From CAZYSK01 sp964649415 (lineage in GTDB: Bacteria > Chloroflexota > Anaerolineae > B4-G1): DNA of 64,000 nucleotides. The first letter of the stretch is position 1; every line of letters starts with the position of its first letter. Under the pieces are notes generated by a model. That model worked only from the letters and a program-made list of their open reading frames with translations. It was not told the origin of the DNA and did no database searches. A program made the position numbers and the translations under genes. Location: assembly GCA_964649415.1 (NCBI GenBank), contig CAZYSK010000002.1, positions 91,535 to 155,534 of the forward strand. The letters are read 5' to 3'. Shown here piece by piece: positions 41,110-49,232 of the stretch.

Positions 41110-42033
41110 GTGAACCGGCCAGGCCGATCTCAGGTGAGCGCACGCAGGCTTCTGGAGCAATGGGACCTCCGCCCCAGCAAGGGACTGGGGCAGAACTTCC
41201 TCGTGGATCAGGCCGCGATCGAGAAGATCGTCGCCGCCGCAGAGCTGGCGCGCGAGGATGTCGTGTTGGAGGTCGGTGCTGGCCTGGGAACGTTGACGAA
41301 GCGCCTGGCGCAGAGCGCCGGGCACGTGGTCGCCGTCGAGTTGGATCAGCGCCTGGTGCCCGTGCTGGAAAGCGAGCTGGCCGGCATGGAGAACGTCACG
41401 CTGATCCAGGGAGACATCCTGGAACTGGAACCCCAGACCCTCTTCCCTCCAACCTCCAACTTCCAACCTCCAACTTCCAACCTCCAATACACAGTCGTTG
41501 CCAACCTGCCCTACTACATCACCTCGGCCATACTGCGCCACCTGTTGGAGGCCCGGCCCAGGCCTCGGCGGATGGTGGTCACGGTGCAGCGGGAGGTGGC
41601 GGAGCGCATCGTGGCGCAGCCAGGGCAGATGAGCTTGCTGGCCGTGAGCGTGCAGTATTATGGGAGCCCGCGGCTGCTGTTTCGCATCAAACCCGGGAGT
41701 TTCTATCCCTCGCCCGGCGTGACGTCGGCCGTGGTGCGGATAGACCTCTATGGGCGCCACTCCGATGGCGCGCCGGACGTACCGGCAGCGGACACAGACG
41801 CCTTCTTCCGCATTGTGCGGGCTGGATTCGCCCAGCGCCGCAAACAACTCCACAACGCCCTGGCCGCCGGCCTCGGGCGGCAGTCGGAAGAAGTGACGGC
41901 CTGTTTGAACAAGGCAGGCGTGGACCCTCGGCGGCGCGCTCAGACGCTCAGCCTTGAGGAATGGCGCCAGGTCACCCGCGCGCTGACTGCCACACGTGAT
42001 ATCCGTGATGAAATGAATGCCAGTGAGGAATGA
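41110..42033 (+). CDS. rsmA: 16S rRNA dimethyladenosine transferase RsmA/KsgA
   Basis: A GTG three bases after the previous stop starts a 307-residue protein (family usually 260-290). SAM-binding motifs KGLGQNFLVD, VLEVGAGLGTLTKRL and the catalytic NLPYYITSAIL are intact. It dimethylates two adjacent adenines of helix 45 in 16S rRNA. Two repeat inserts explain the extra length: PPTSNFQPPTSNLQY just before NLPYYI (a pyrimidine-rich tandem tract), and GRHSDGAPDV between the VVRIDL strand and the C-terminal helices (a family A palindrome). Whether both are tolerated without loss of activity is an open question. An internal GTG at codon 12 is another possible start. Confidence 0.95.
   Translation: MNRPGRSQVSARRLLEQWDLRPSKGLGQNFLVDQAAIEKIVAAAELAREDVVLEVGAGLGTLTKRLAQSAGHVVAVELDQRLVPVLESELAGMENVTLIQGDILELEPQTLFPPTSNFQPPTSNLQYTVVANLPYYITSAILRHLLEARPRPRRMVVTVQREVAERIVAQPGQMSLLAVSVQYYGSPRLLFRIKPGSFYPSPGVTSAVVRIDLYGRHSDGAPDVPAADTDAFFRIVRAGFAQRRKQLHNALAAGLGRQSEEVTACLNKAGVDPRRRAQTLSLEEWRQVTRALTATRDIRDEMNASEE
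41445..41488. repeat. CTCCAACTTCCAAC-type tandem tract in rsmA (family I)
   Basis: Seven-base units of the form CCTCCAA/CTTCCAA run in tandem and are translated as PTSNFQPPTSNLQ. The same tract occurs between genes at 51289-51333 and, on the other strand, in herA near 52979-53006. Confidence 0.88.
41754..41771. repeat. Family A palindrome in frame in rsmA
   Basis: GCGCCACTCCGATGGCGC, six codons' length, read as GRHSDGA. One base differs from the consensus. Confidence 0.92.
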
Positions 42034-42047
42034 CGGAGGCGACGAAC

Positions 42048-43151
42048 ATGCCATGCCAAGACCAGGTACAGCACAGTCAACGCGTCGCGGGCAAGCTCGA
42101 CCGCACCCGACCAGGTCGGTCAATCCTGCCCAGAAACCAGGTGTCTCGTCTATCGCTCGTGCTCGCATTTCTGTTGACAGGCTGCATGCGCTTCACCTAC
42201 GATGAGACCGCGACGCCTGCATTCTACGTCGCCCCGTCGCCAACACCAACCCCTACGCTTGTCGGTACCATTCTGCCCGTGGGGACGCAGCCCCCGCCCT
42301 CGCCCGAACCCACGCCGACGGCAGCGCCCACGGTCCAGGGGCCGGCGGTGCTGCGCATCGATCCACCCGTCGTGAACCTCGCCGTCGGCGAAACGTGCCT
42401 CGTACAGGTGTGGCTCGACAACGTGGAGGGACTACAGAGCATTGAATTGCAGGTTGGATTCGACCCCCGGTACGTGCGCATTGAGGACACCAACCCGGAG
42501 ATGGCAGGCGTGCAAGTTGGCGCCGGCATCATCCCCATGCCGACGAATGTGATACAGAACGAGGTCGACGATAACGCCGGGCTGATCTCGTACCACGCGG
42601 CGCAGGCTCCGGGCAATCCGGTGAGCGGGAGCGGCATGGTGGCCTCGATGATAGCGCGCGCGCTGGCCGATGGAGGCAGCCCGCTGAGCCTGGGGGTCGC
42701 CTACCTGCGTGGCCCCGAGGACCAGCTCTTGCCAGCGCCAAGGCTGGTGGATGGGCTGGTCGTCGTGGGCACCGGCGAGGGCTTGCCCGAACCCAGCCCA
42801 ATGCCGACTTACCCCGTCCCGAGCAACCCCGCCCCCACGACGGATGTCTACCACACCGTACAGGCGGGGGAAAACCTGTTCCGCATCGCCCTGCGCTACG
42901 GCACGAGCGTGGACGCCATCGTCGCCGCCAACAACCTGACCGATGCACACGCCATCAGCGCCGGGCAGAGGCTGCGCATCCCGGCCAACCCGACGGCCGG
43001 CGCAGAGACCTACGTCGTACTAGCAGGCGACACACTCTTCTCCATCGCCCGCCGCTTCGGTACAACGGTCGAGGAACTGGCGGCGCTCAATGGGTTGGCG
43101 CCGCCCTATGCGCTCGCAGTTGGGCAGGAGCTGATCGTCAGTAGACCCTAA
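42048..43151 (+). CDS. Lipoprotein with cohesin-like domain and two LysM repeats
   Basis: GGAGG eight bases upstream favours ATG 42048 (367 residues) over the ATG overlapping the rsmA stop. LSLVLAFLLTGC is the lipoprotein signal, unusually far in (about residue 45), with a family E repeat (AGAAACCAGGTGTCTCG) just before it. After a Pro/Thr linker, residues about 105-245 look like a cohesin domain (LRIDPPVVNLAVGETCLVQV then SIELQVGFDPRYV). Two LysM domains end the protein: YHTVQAGENLFRIALRYG and YVVLAGDTLFSIARRFG. It likely binds wall glycan and may display a dockerin-like partner. Confidence 0.85.
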   Translation: MPCQDQVQHSQRVAGKLDRTRPGRSILPRNQVSRLSLVLAFLLTGCMRFTYDETATPAFYVAPSPTPTPTLVGTILPVGTQPPPSPEPTPTAAPTVQGPAVLRIDPPVVNLAVGETCLVQVWLDNVEGLQSIELQVGFDPRYVRIEDTNPEMAGVQVGAGIIPMPTNVIQNEVDDNAGLISYHAAQAPGNPVSGSGMVASMIARALADGGSPLSLGVAYLRGPEDQLLPAPRLVDGLVVVGTGEGLPEPSPMPTYPVPSNPAPTTDVYHTVQAGENLFRIALRYGTSVDAIVAANNLTDAHAISAGQRLRIPANPTAGAETYVVLAGDTLFSIARRFGTTVEELAALNGLAPPYALAVGQELIVSRP

Positions 43152-44155
43152 GAGTGCGGATCGTCCCCATCCGCCGAAACCTTTAGGGTCCCGCGCTCGC
43201 GGAACCACGCCAGCGCGTCGTGACAGGTTTGCTCGAAGGGGATGGGATCGGCAAGCCCCAACTCCTTCCGCGCGCGTGTGGCATCGAGGGGCTGCCAATG
43301 GCGGATGGCCCGCAGGTGATGCAGGCCAGACACACCCAGCCAGCTCCCCGCCTCGGCCACAGCCTGCACCAACCACAGGGGCAGTGAGCCACGCGGAGGC
43401 TGCCGTCCGGCGGCTTCCGCGATGGTGGTGAGTAGTTCACGCAGGCTCAAGTTGTGTCCGCCCAGGATGTAGCGCTGGCCCGGCAGGCCACGCTCGGCGG
43501 CGGCGATGTGGCCTGCCGCCACGTCTCGCGCATCCACGACGTTGACCGCACCCTCGATGACACCCGGGACACGCCCTTGGGCCGCCATGAGCAGCAGCTT
43601 CCCAGAGGTCGGCTTGACGTCGCCCGGCCCGAAGACGACGGTGGGCAGGACGAGTACGACCGGCAGCCCCTGAGCGCAGGCTCGCGTGGCCTCCATCTCC
43701 ATGGCCCACTTGACCTCGAAGTAGGGCAGGGGAACAGAGCCGGGGGTGTACAGATCGCTCTCGTTGGCCAGCCGGCTCGAATCTGAAGGCGGCCCGACTG
43801 TGGTGAGCGCGCTGGTGTAGACGAGCCGCTTGACTCCGGCCGCGCTCGCGGCCAACAGCACGTTGCGTATGCCAGCCACGCCATGGCGCACCGCCTCCCG
43901 GACGTCGCGGGCAAGGTGGGGGTAGTAACCCGCCGCGTGGAAGACAAGCGGGAAGCCGCGCATCGCGGTCACCAGCGAGGCCGGGTCGGCCAGATCACCA
44001 GACACCCACTCGACGTCCAGGTCGCCAACAGCACCCACGGCCTCCGGGCGGCGGCGCAGCCCGCGCACCTGCCATCCCCGGGCGGCGGCTGCGCGGGCGA
44101 TCTGGCCGCCGATGAAGCCGGTGGCACCCAGGATGCAGCAACGAATTGTGGGCAT
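43148..44155 (-). CDS. NAD-dependent sugar epimerase/reductase, HpnA-like extended SDR
   Basis: GAGGAGG precedes the ATG; 335 residues. GATGFIGGQIAR is the NAD(P) motif and PYFEVKWAMEME carries the YXXXK pair. DLADPASLVTAMRG and VFHAAGYYPHL are typical of the dihydroflavonol-reductase/HpnA group linked to hopanoid or sugar metabolism. The true substrate is unknown. It follows sbcD by nine bases and so is co-transcribed, and it converges with the LysM gene, overlapping it by four bases at the 3' ends. Confidence 0.85.
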   Translation of the reverse strand: MPTIRCCILGATGFIGGQIARAAAARGWQVRGLRRRPEAVGAVGDLDVEWVSGDLADPASLVTAMRGFPLVFHAAGYYPHLARDVREAVRHGVAGIRNVLLAASAAGVKRLVYTSALTTVGPPSDSSRLANESDLYTPGSVPLPYFEVKWAMEMEATRACAQGLPVVLVLPTVVFGPGDVKPTSGKLLLMAAQGRVPGVIEGAVNVVDARDVAAGHIAAAERGLPGQRYILGGHNLSLRELLTTIAEAAGRQPPRGSLPLWLVQAVAEAGSWLGVSGLHHLRAIRHWQPLDATRARKELGLADPIPFEQTCHDALAWFRERGTLKVSADGDDPHS

Positions 44156-44164
44156 ACAGCCTCC

Positions 44165-45394
44165 TCACTCCTCCGCCGCCGGATGGAAGATGGCCTCAGC
44201 GTACTCCAGCAGCACATCGGCCCGCTCCGGCTCCACGCCCGCCGTCTCCAGGTACTTCGCCAGCAGTTCCCGGTCCGTCATCTCCTCCGGCGCTAGGCTG
44301 CCCAGTCGCACGCGTGCCTCGCGATCGACCTCCCGGTTGATGCCCGCGATGAAATACGCATCGGCCAGCAAACCCCGCACGTCACGGTCGCGCACGAGCT
44401 CTTCTTGCTCCGCCCGCAGGCGCAGGACCAGGCGCACCACGGCATCCTGCAGATCGTGGGCGGCAACCGCCTGCTGCAACGCGATCAGCGGATCGAGGGC
44501 ATCCCGCACGTCGACACGCACAGTGACGAAAGGGCGGGCGTCCAGCTCGACGAAGCGCCACACCGTCTCCCCGCGCGCCAGTTCCACCCAGCAGAAGCCC
44601 TTCGCCTGCCCCTCCTCGCCAAAGTCGATTCGCTCCAGGCTGCCCGCGTAGACCACGGGCGGATGATTCCCACCGTTGAGGCTCTGGTGCTTGTGGATGT
44701 GGCCCAGGGCGACGTAGTCCCAGGCCGGATCCGCGAGGGCAGACAACTGAATGACCGCGTCCCGCCCGATCATCACGCTGCGCTCAGAGCCGAAGGTCGC
44801 GCCGGAGACGCTCAGGTGCGCGGCCAGCACAGAGGGCACGTCCGGATCCAGCCCCTGCGCCATCGCGGCGATGTTCTCGATGACGGTGCGCTCGAGTTCC
44901 CGGTCCAACTGCTCGATGGAGAGGCCCCGGTACTCGTCGTGGGCCAGGAGCCGCTGGCGGACCGGATAGGGCACGGTGGCGACCTGTACGGGCCCGTGGC
45001 GCGTCTCAATGCGATGCACGTCCTCCACGCGTCCCACGACCACGTTGGACACGCCCAACGTGCTGAAGATGTCCACGCTGGAGGCGCGTTGGACCATCGC
45101 CGGCAGGTCGTGGTTGCCCACCAACAGTACGGTGGGCACACCGGCGTCCGCCAGCCGCTTGACCCGGCGGGCGAAGGCTCGCTGGTAGGTCGGATTGGGG
45201 TTGCGATTCCTGAAGGCATCCCCGGCGAAGATCACCAGGTCCACCTCGTGCGCCAGCCCGTACTCAATCAGTCGGTCAAAGCGGTGCAGGAAATCCAGCA
45301 CCCGCCCGTTGACGCCGGTGGCCGGGTCAAGGCGGCCGTAGTTCTCGACGCCGACGTGGAGGTCGGCGAAGTGCAGCAGTCGGATCTTCTCCAT
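44165..45394 (-). CDS. sbcD: SbcD/Mre11-like DNA repair exonuclease
   Basis: The 409-residue protein has the calcineurin-like metal sites: FADLHVG, IFAGDAF, LVGNHDLP, SVLAAHLSVSG and LGHIHKHQ, matching Mre11/SbcD. A C-terminal capping region follows. It would process DNA ends with an SbcC/Rad50 ATPase, but none is seen in the window. The gene lies 24 bases after the GH3 gene, an odd partner, so the operon may be of chance composition. Confidence 0.9.
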   Translation of the reverse strand: MEKIRLLHFADLHVGVENYGRLDPATGVNGRVLDFLHRFDRLIEYGLAHEVDLVIFAGDAFRNRNPNPTYQRAFARRVKRLADAGVPTVLLVGNHDLPAMVQRASSVDIFSTLGVSNVVVGRVEDVHRIETRHGPVQVATVPYPVRQRLLAHDEYRGLSIEQLDRELERTVIENIAAMAQGLDPDVPSVLAAHLSVSGATFGSERSVMIGRDAVIQLSALADPAWDYVALGHIHKHQSLNGGNHPPVVYAGSLERIDFGEEGQAKGFCWVELARGETVWRFVELDARPFVTVRVDVRDALDPLIALQQAVAAHDLQDAVVRLVLRLRAEQEELVRDRDVRGLLADAYFIAGINREVDREARVRLGSLAPEEMTDRELLAKYLETAGVEPERADVLLEYAEAIFHPAAEE

Positions 45395-45418
45395 CGGATT
45401 GGACCAATCCGCGCCTGG

Positions 45419-47620
45419 CTACACGACCGTGAAGGTGGTTTTGAGCAAGTCCTTGTCCCGAGAGGAGCTGCCCACCATGACCTCGAAATCGCCGGGCTCG
45501 ACGACGCTCTCCAGGTCCGCGTTCACCAGCGCCAGGCGCTCATAGGGCACTTCAAGCTGGACCGTCTTCTTCTCGCCCGGTCGGAGGCTCACCCGCCTGA
45601 AGGCCTTCAGTTCCTTCACCGGGGTGGTCACCGAGCTATACGCGTCGTTGACGTAGAGCTGCACCGTCTCGACGCCCTCCCGCTCCCCGGTGTTCTGCAC
45701 ATCTACCTCCACGCGCAACGTCTCCCCGGCCGCGAGTTCACCCTGGCGCAGCTTCAGGTTGGAGATAGCGAAGCAGGTGTAGCCCAGGCCGTAGCCGAAC
45801 GCAAACAGGGGCTCGACAGGCATATCCACGTAACGCCCGCCGTGCCAGCCGGGGATCTGGTTGTAGTAGACAGGCTGCTGCCCCACGTGGTACGGGAAGG
45901 AGATGGTCAGCTTGCCGCTGGGATTGCGATCCCCGAACAGGACGCCGGCGACCGCCGTGCCGCCCTCCAGCCCGGGGTTCCACGCCTCCAGGATGGCGGA
46001 GGCGTGTTCGGCGACCCATGGAATGCTCAGCGGCTTGCCGTTGATCAAGACCACCACCATCGGTGTCCCGGTCGCGTGCACGGCCTCCAGGAGCTGTTGC
46101 TGACCGCCAGACAGGTCGAGGTTTGCCCGGTCGCGGAACTCGCCGTTCAGAGAGAGATCGTCGCCCACGACGACGATGGCCACGTCGGCCTGGCGGGCCA
46201 GTCCCGCCGCGGACGCACGATCAATGTCCGCCTCGGCCACGTGCCCGGTGTCTGGATCGACAATCTCGCAGCCCTTGCAGTAGTCTACCTGGCAGGCATT
46301 GCCCACGCGCGCGCGGATGCCGTCCAGGATGGTGACGACACCCTCGCGGGGGCGTGCGCCCACGGAGCGGCCCTCCATCTCGTCCAGGAACACCCAATCC
46401 CCCAATTGTGCCCTGACGACGTCGGCGTTAGGCCCGATCACAGCAATACGCTTCAGGTCGTCGCTCAGGGGGAGCAGGCCGTCCTCACCGTCCCCGTTCT
46501 TCAGCAGGACGAGCGACTGATACGCGCTCTCCAGGGCGGCGGCGCGGTGTTCCGCGCACCGGAGAACCGCCTTGCCTTCCTCCAGATCGGTGTAGCGGTT
46601 CTGGTCGAACAGGCCCAGTTCGAACTTCAGGCGCAGTATGCGCCGGCAGGCATCGTCGATATACGCCTCGTCCAGTTCGCCGCTCTGCACGAGTCTGACA
46701 GCGATGTCGATGAACTCCGGTGTGGACATCGACATGTCGTTGCCGGCCTCGACCGCGCGCCGGACGGCCTCCTCCATGGTCGCGCAGACCTTCTGCAGCG
46801 TATGCATCCAGCCGATGTTGTTCCAGTCGGTCACCACGAAGCCATCGAAGCCCCACGCATCCCTCAGCACGTCCCGCAGCAGCCAGCCGTTGGCCGAGCA
46901 GGGGGTCCCGTCGATGGACTGATAGCCAGCCATGTAGGTCGTGCAACCCGCCTCCGCGGCGTCCCGGAAGGGCCGGAGATACATCGAGAGAAGCTGTCGC
47001 CTCGAGAGGTCGGCCTCCGCGGCGTCACGCCCGCCCTGGGTCCCCGGGTAGCCCGCATAGTGCTTGGCACAGGCGAGGATCGTGTCGGGGTCCCCCAGGT
47101 CATCGCCCTGATAGCCGCGGATCAGCGCGCTGCCCAGCACGCCGATCAAATAGGGGTCCTCGCCGAAGGTCTCGTCGATCCGCCCCCAGCGGAGATCCCG
47201 CGCGACGCCAAGGACCGGCGAGAACGTCCAGTGCAGGCCCGTAGCCGTGACCTCCCGGGCCGTGATCCGCCCGATCTCCTCGATCAGTTCTGGGTTCCAG
47301 GAACAGGATAGGGCCAGCGGGGTCGGAAAGACCGTCCCCTCGGGGCAAAAGGCGTGCCCGTGAATGGCGTCAATGCCGAAGATGACGGGAATGCCGAGGC
47401 GGCTTTCCTCGGCCAGCTTCTGCATGTCGTTGCTTATGTCGCCCATGACGTGGAGAAGCGAACCGACATGCCGCTCGCGCACCCATGATTCGGGCGCGTT
47501 CCGGCCGTCCATTTGGCACATCTGGCCGACCTTCTCCTCCAGCGTCATTCGGCTCAGCAGGTCTTCGACCCGTTCGCTGGCAGGGCGTTTAGGGTCCTTA
47601 TAGATGATTGTCTCTGACAC
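45419..47620 (-). CDS. GH3 family beta-glucosidase-like enzyme
   Basis: A GTG at 47618-47620 with AAGGAG eight bases upstream gives 733 residues and no signal peptide, so it is probably cytoplasmic. The GH3 barrel has MTLEEKVGQMCQMDG, FGIDAIHGHAF and GFDGFVVTDWNNIG with the nucleophile Asp. The second domain has VVVGDDLSLNGEFRDRANLD and WNPGLEGGTAVAGVLFGDRNP, and a fibronectin III-like domain ends the protein. It likely hydrolyses beta-linked glucosides or oligosaccharides. AEADIDRASAAGLA (about 470-483) is a short family C insertion. The open frame upstream of the GTG is translated family D repeat. Confidence 0.93.
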   Translation of the reverse strand: MSETIIYKDPKRPASERVEDLLSRMTLEEKVGQMCQMDGRNAPESWVRERHVGSLLHVMGDISNDMQKLAEESRLGIPVIFGIDAIHGHAFCPEGTVFPTPLALSCSWNPELIEEIGRITAREVTATGLHWTFSPVLGVARDLRWGRIDETFGEDPYLIGVLGSALIRGYQGDDLGDPDTILACAKHYAGYPGTQGGRDAAEADLSRRQLLSMYLRPFRDAAEAGCTTYMAGYQSIDGTPCSANGWLLRDVLRDAWGFDGFVVTDWNNIGWMHTLQKVCATMEEAVRRAVEAGNDMSMSTPEFIDIAVRLVQSGELDEAYIDDACRRILRLKFELGLFDQNRYTDLEEGKAVLRCAEHRAAALESAYQSLVLLKNGDGEDGLLPLSDDLKRIAVIGPNADVVRAQLGDWVFLDEMEGRSVGARPREGVVTILDGIRARVGNACQVDYCKGCEIVDPDTGHVAEADIDRASAAGLARQADVAIVVVGDDLSLNGEFRDRANLDLSGGQQQLLEAVHATGTPMVVVLINGKPLSIPWVAEHASAILEAWNPGLEGGTAVAGVLFGDRNPSGKLTISFPYHVGQQPVYYNQIPGWHGGRYVDMPVEPLFAFGYGLGYTCFAISNLKLRQGELAAGETLRVEVDVQNTGEREGVETVQLYVNDAYSSVTTPVKELKAFRRVSLRPGEKKTVQLEVPYERLALVNADLESVVEPGDFEVMVGSSSRDKDLLKTTFTVV
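46207..46234. repeat. Short family C element in frame in the GH3 gene
   Basis: CCGCGGACGCACGATCAATG followed by TCCGCCTC, read as ADIDRASAA on the minus strand, matching the ADVDRASA end of the anti-sigma/LCP copy. Confidence 0.78.
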
Positions 47621-47661
47621 GCAACAGACTCCTTTCCGAAAATCGGGTTTCTTGGCAACCC

Positions 47662-47719
47662 GTAGCCGCGATTTCCCAACCGCGCTCTCGATCCCGTAGC
47701 CGCGATTTCCCAATCGCGC
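47662..47719. repeat. Two GTAG-footed family D hairpins
   Basis: GTAGCCGCGATTTCCCAACC and GTAGCCGCGATTTCCCAATC start at 47662 and 47696 (34 bases apart). GCGATTTCCCAATCGC is the hairpin. A related CGGGTTTCTTGGCAACCCG dyad lies just upstream. They lie between the GH3 and MBL-rhodanese genes; family D recurs at 63851 and 63930. Confidence 0.9.
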
Positions 47720-47730
47720 TCTTGATATGG

Positions 47731-49089
47731 CTATATTTCAAGCGGACAGGTCATCGAACGCCAACCCGCCAGCCCGCCCAGCACGACACTCAGGTTCCTC
47801 CAGCCCTCGCGCCCCAGCAAGCTGGCCGCGATCATCGAGCGCATGCCGCTGCCGCAGAACACGTAGAGGGCGCGGTCCCTGGGCACCTGATCCAGGTGAT
47901 CTGGAAGCTGAGTGACGTGGATGTGCTGCGCGCCGGGAATGGGCGCTGCCTCCACCTCCCGGTCGCTGCGTACGTCGAGGATCCACGGTTCCTCGTGGGC
48001 GTCGAGCGCGTGGCACAGGGCTTGCACCGTGATCGTGCGGATCGAGGCGCTTTCCCGGCCCGACATGTGCCACGCCAGCATCCCGCCCGCCAGGCTCCCG
48101 GCGAGGTCGTCGTACCCCATGCGGACCAGCGCGCGGACGACCGGCGTGGGGTCGGCCCCCTCGTTGACCATCAGGATGGGGCGCTCGTAGGGCAGGAACC
48201 ACCCGGCGAAGCGCGCCAGTCTGCCCATCCAGATGGACAACGCGCCCGGGACGTGGGCCGCGCTGAAGCCCAGTTCCATCCGGGTGTCGAGCACGAGCGC
48301 ATCCTCGGCCCTCTCGGCAAACGCCTGAGGCGACAGAGGGGGAACGACGGGCAATGCGCCCAGCAGCGGGGCTCCCGCGACGTTCCACGCCTCCATCCGG
48401 CTGAAATAGGGAGGCTTCTCCAGCATCCTGGCGACGTTGGCGATGAAGGCGTCCCGATCCGTGAACTGGAGCTTGGGATTGAGCTTGCGCTCCAGCCCAA
48501 GGGTGGTCCACTTCCGGTCGGCGATGGCCCCACCGCAGGCAGAGCCGTGCCCGTGTGCAGGGCACAGAATCACGCCGTCGCCCAGAGGCAAGAGCCGGGT
48601 GAAGATAGTGTCGTACAGCAGGCCGGCCATCTCCGGGGCCTTGTCTGGGCCCAGGAAATCCACGCGGCCCACGTCGCCGGCGAAAAGCGCATCCCCGGTG
48701 AACACCATCCACGGCGCGCCGCCGGGCTCGCGCAGCAGGTAGCTCATCGAGCCGGGGGTGTGGCCCGGCGAGTGGATGGCCTCGATGGTCAAACCACCGA
48801 CCCGCCACGTCTGGCCGTCTTCGGCCGGCTGCCCATACTGGTAGTCTAGATGCGCGTCGGCGTGCCAGATTTCGGCGCCGGTACGCGCCGCCAGCTCGAC
48901 CGAGCCGGTCACGTAGTCCTCGTTGCGGTGCGTCTCCAGGATGGCGGCGACGTGCATCCCCTCCCGGCTCGCTGTCTGGATATAGATGTCGCAGTCCCGG
49001 CGCGGATCGATGACAAACGCGGTCGTCCCGTCGCCCACGATGTACGAATAATGAGCCAGGCCCCTAGATTCGATGCGCTCGAACAGCAT
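47731..49089 (-). CDS. MBL-fold persulfide-dioxygenase-like protein with two rhodanese domains
   Basis: AAGGGGG precedes ATG 49087-49089; 452 residues. The MBL domain (1-210) has ETHRNEDYVTG in place of the usual HXHXDH, HSPGHTPGS and FTGDALF. ETHE1-type dioxygenases bind one iron by the first His of the motif, the His of GHTPG and the Asp of TGDALF; all three are present. Rhodanese 1 (about 255-345) lacks the catalytic Cys (ILMVNEGADP); rhodanese 2 (about 360-450) has it in YVFCGSGMRSM. It probably oxidises or transfers persulfide sulfur. It is cytoplasmic. Confidence 0.88.
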   Translation of the reverse strand: MLFERIESRGLAHYSYIVGDGTTAFVIDPRRDCDIYIQTASREGMHVAAILETHRNEDYVTGSVELAARTGAEIWHADAHLDYQYGQPAEDGQTWRVGGLTIEAIHSPGHTPGSMSYLLREPGGAPWMVFTGDALFAGDVGRVDFLGPDKAPEMAGLLYDTIFTRLLPLGDGVILCPAHGHGSACGGAIADRKWTTLGLERKLNPKLQFTDRDAFIANVARMLEKPPYFSRMEAWNVAGAPLLGALPVVPPLSPQAFAERAEDALVLDTRMELGFSAAHVPGALSIWMGRLARFAGWFLPYERPILMVNEGADPTPVVRALVRMGYDDLAGSLAGGMLAWHMSGRESASIRTITVQALCHALDAHEEPWILDVRSDREVEAAPIPGAQHIHVTQLPDHLDQVPRDRALYVFCGSGMRSMIAASLLGREGWRNLSVVLGGLAGWRSMTCPLEI

Positions 49090-49090
49090 G

Positions 49091-49160
49091 TTCCCCCTTC
49101 CCAATCTACCAACTTACCAATCTACCAGCCCACCAATCTACCAGCCTACCAACCCACCGA
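49091..49160. repeat. CCAATCTACCAA-type tandem tract, intergenic
   Basis: Degenerate seven- to eight-base units CCAATCTA/CCAACTTA/CCAGCCTA repeat for about 70 bases between the MBL-rhodanese gene and the HEAT-repeat gene. A similar tract lies at 53995-54075. Confidence 0.88.
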
Positions 49161-49232
49161 CCCGGCGCAGCGTTGCTAGCGCGGACTCTTCCCAAGCACC
49201 GTGGGATTGTCCAGACACGAACTCCACTCGGT

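Noticed and set aside
44405..47311. A 968-codon plus-strand open frame across sbcD and GH3
   Set aside because: It runs opposite two genes with complete motifs and shows no domain of its own.
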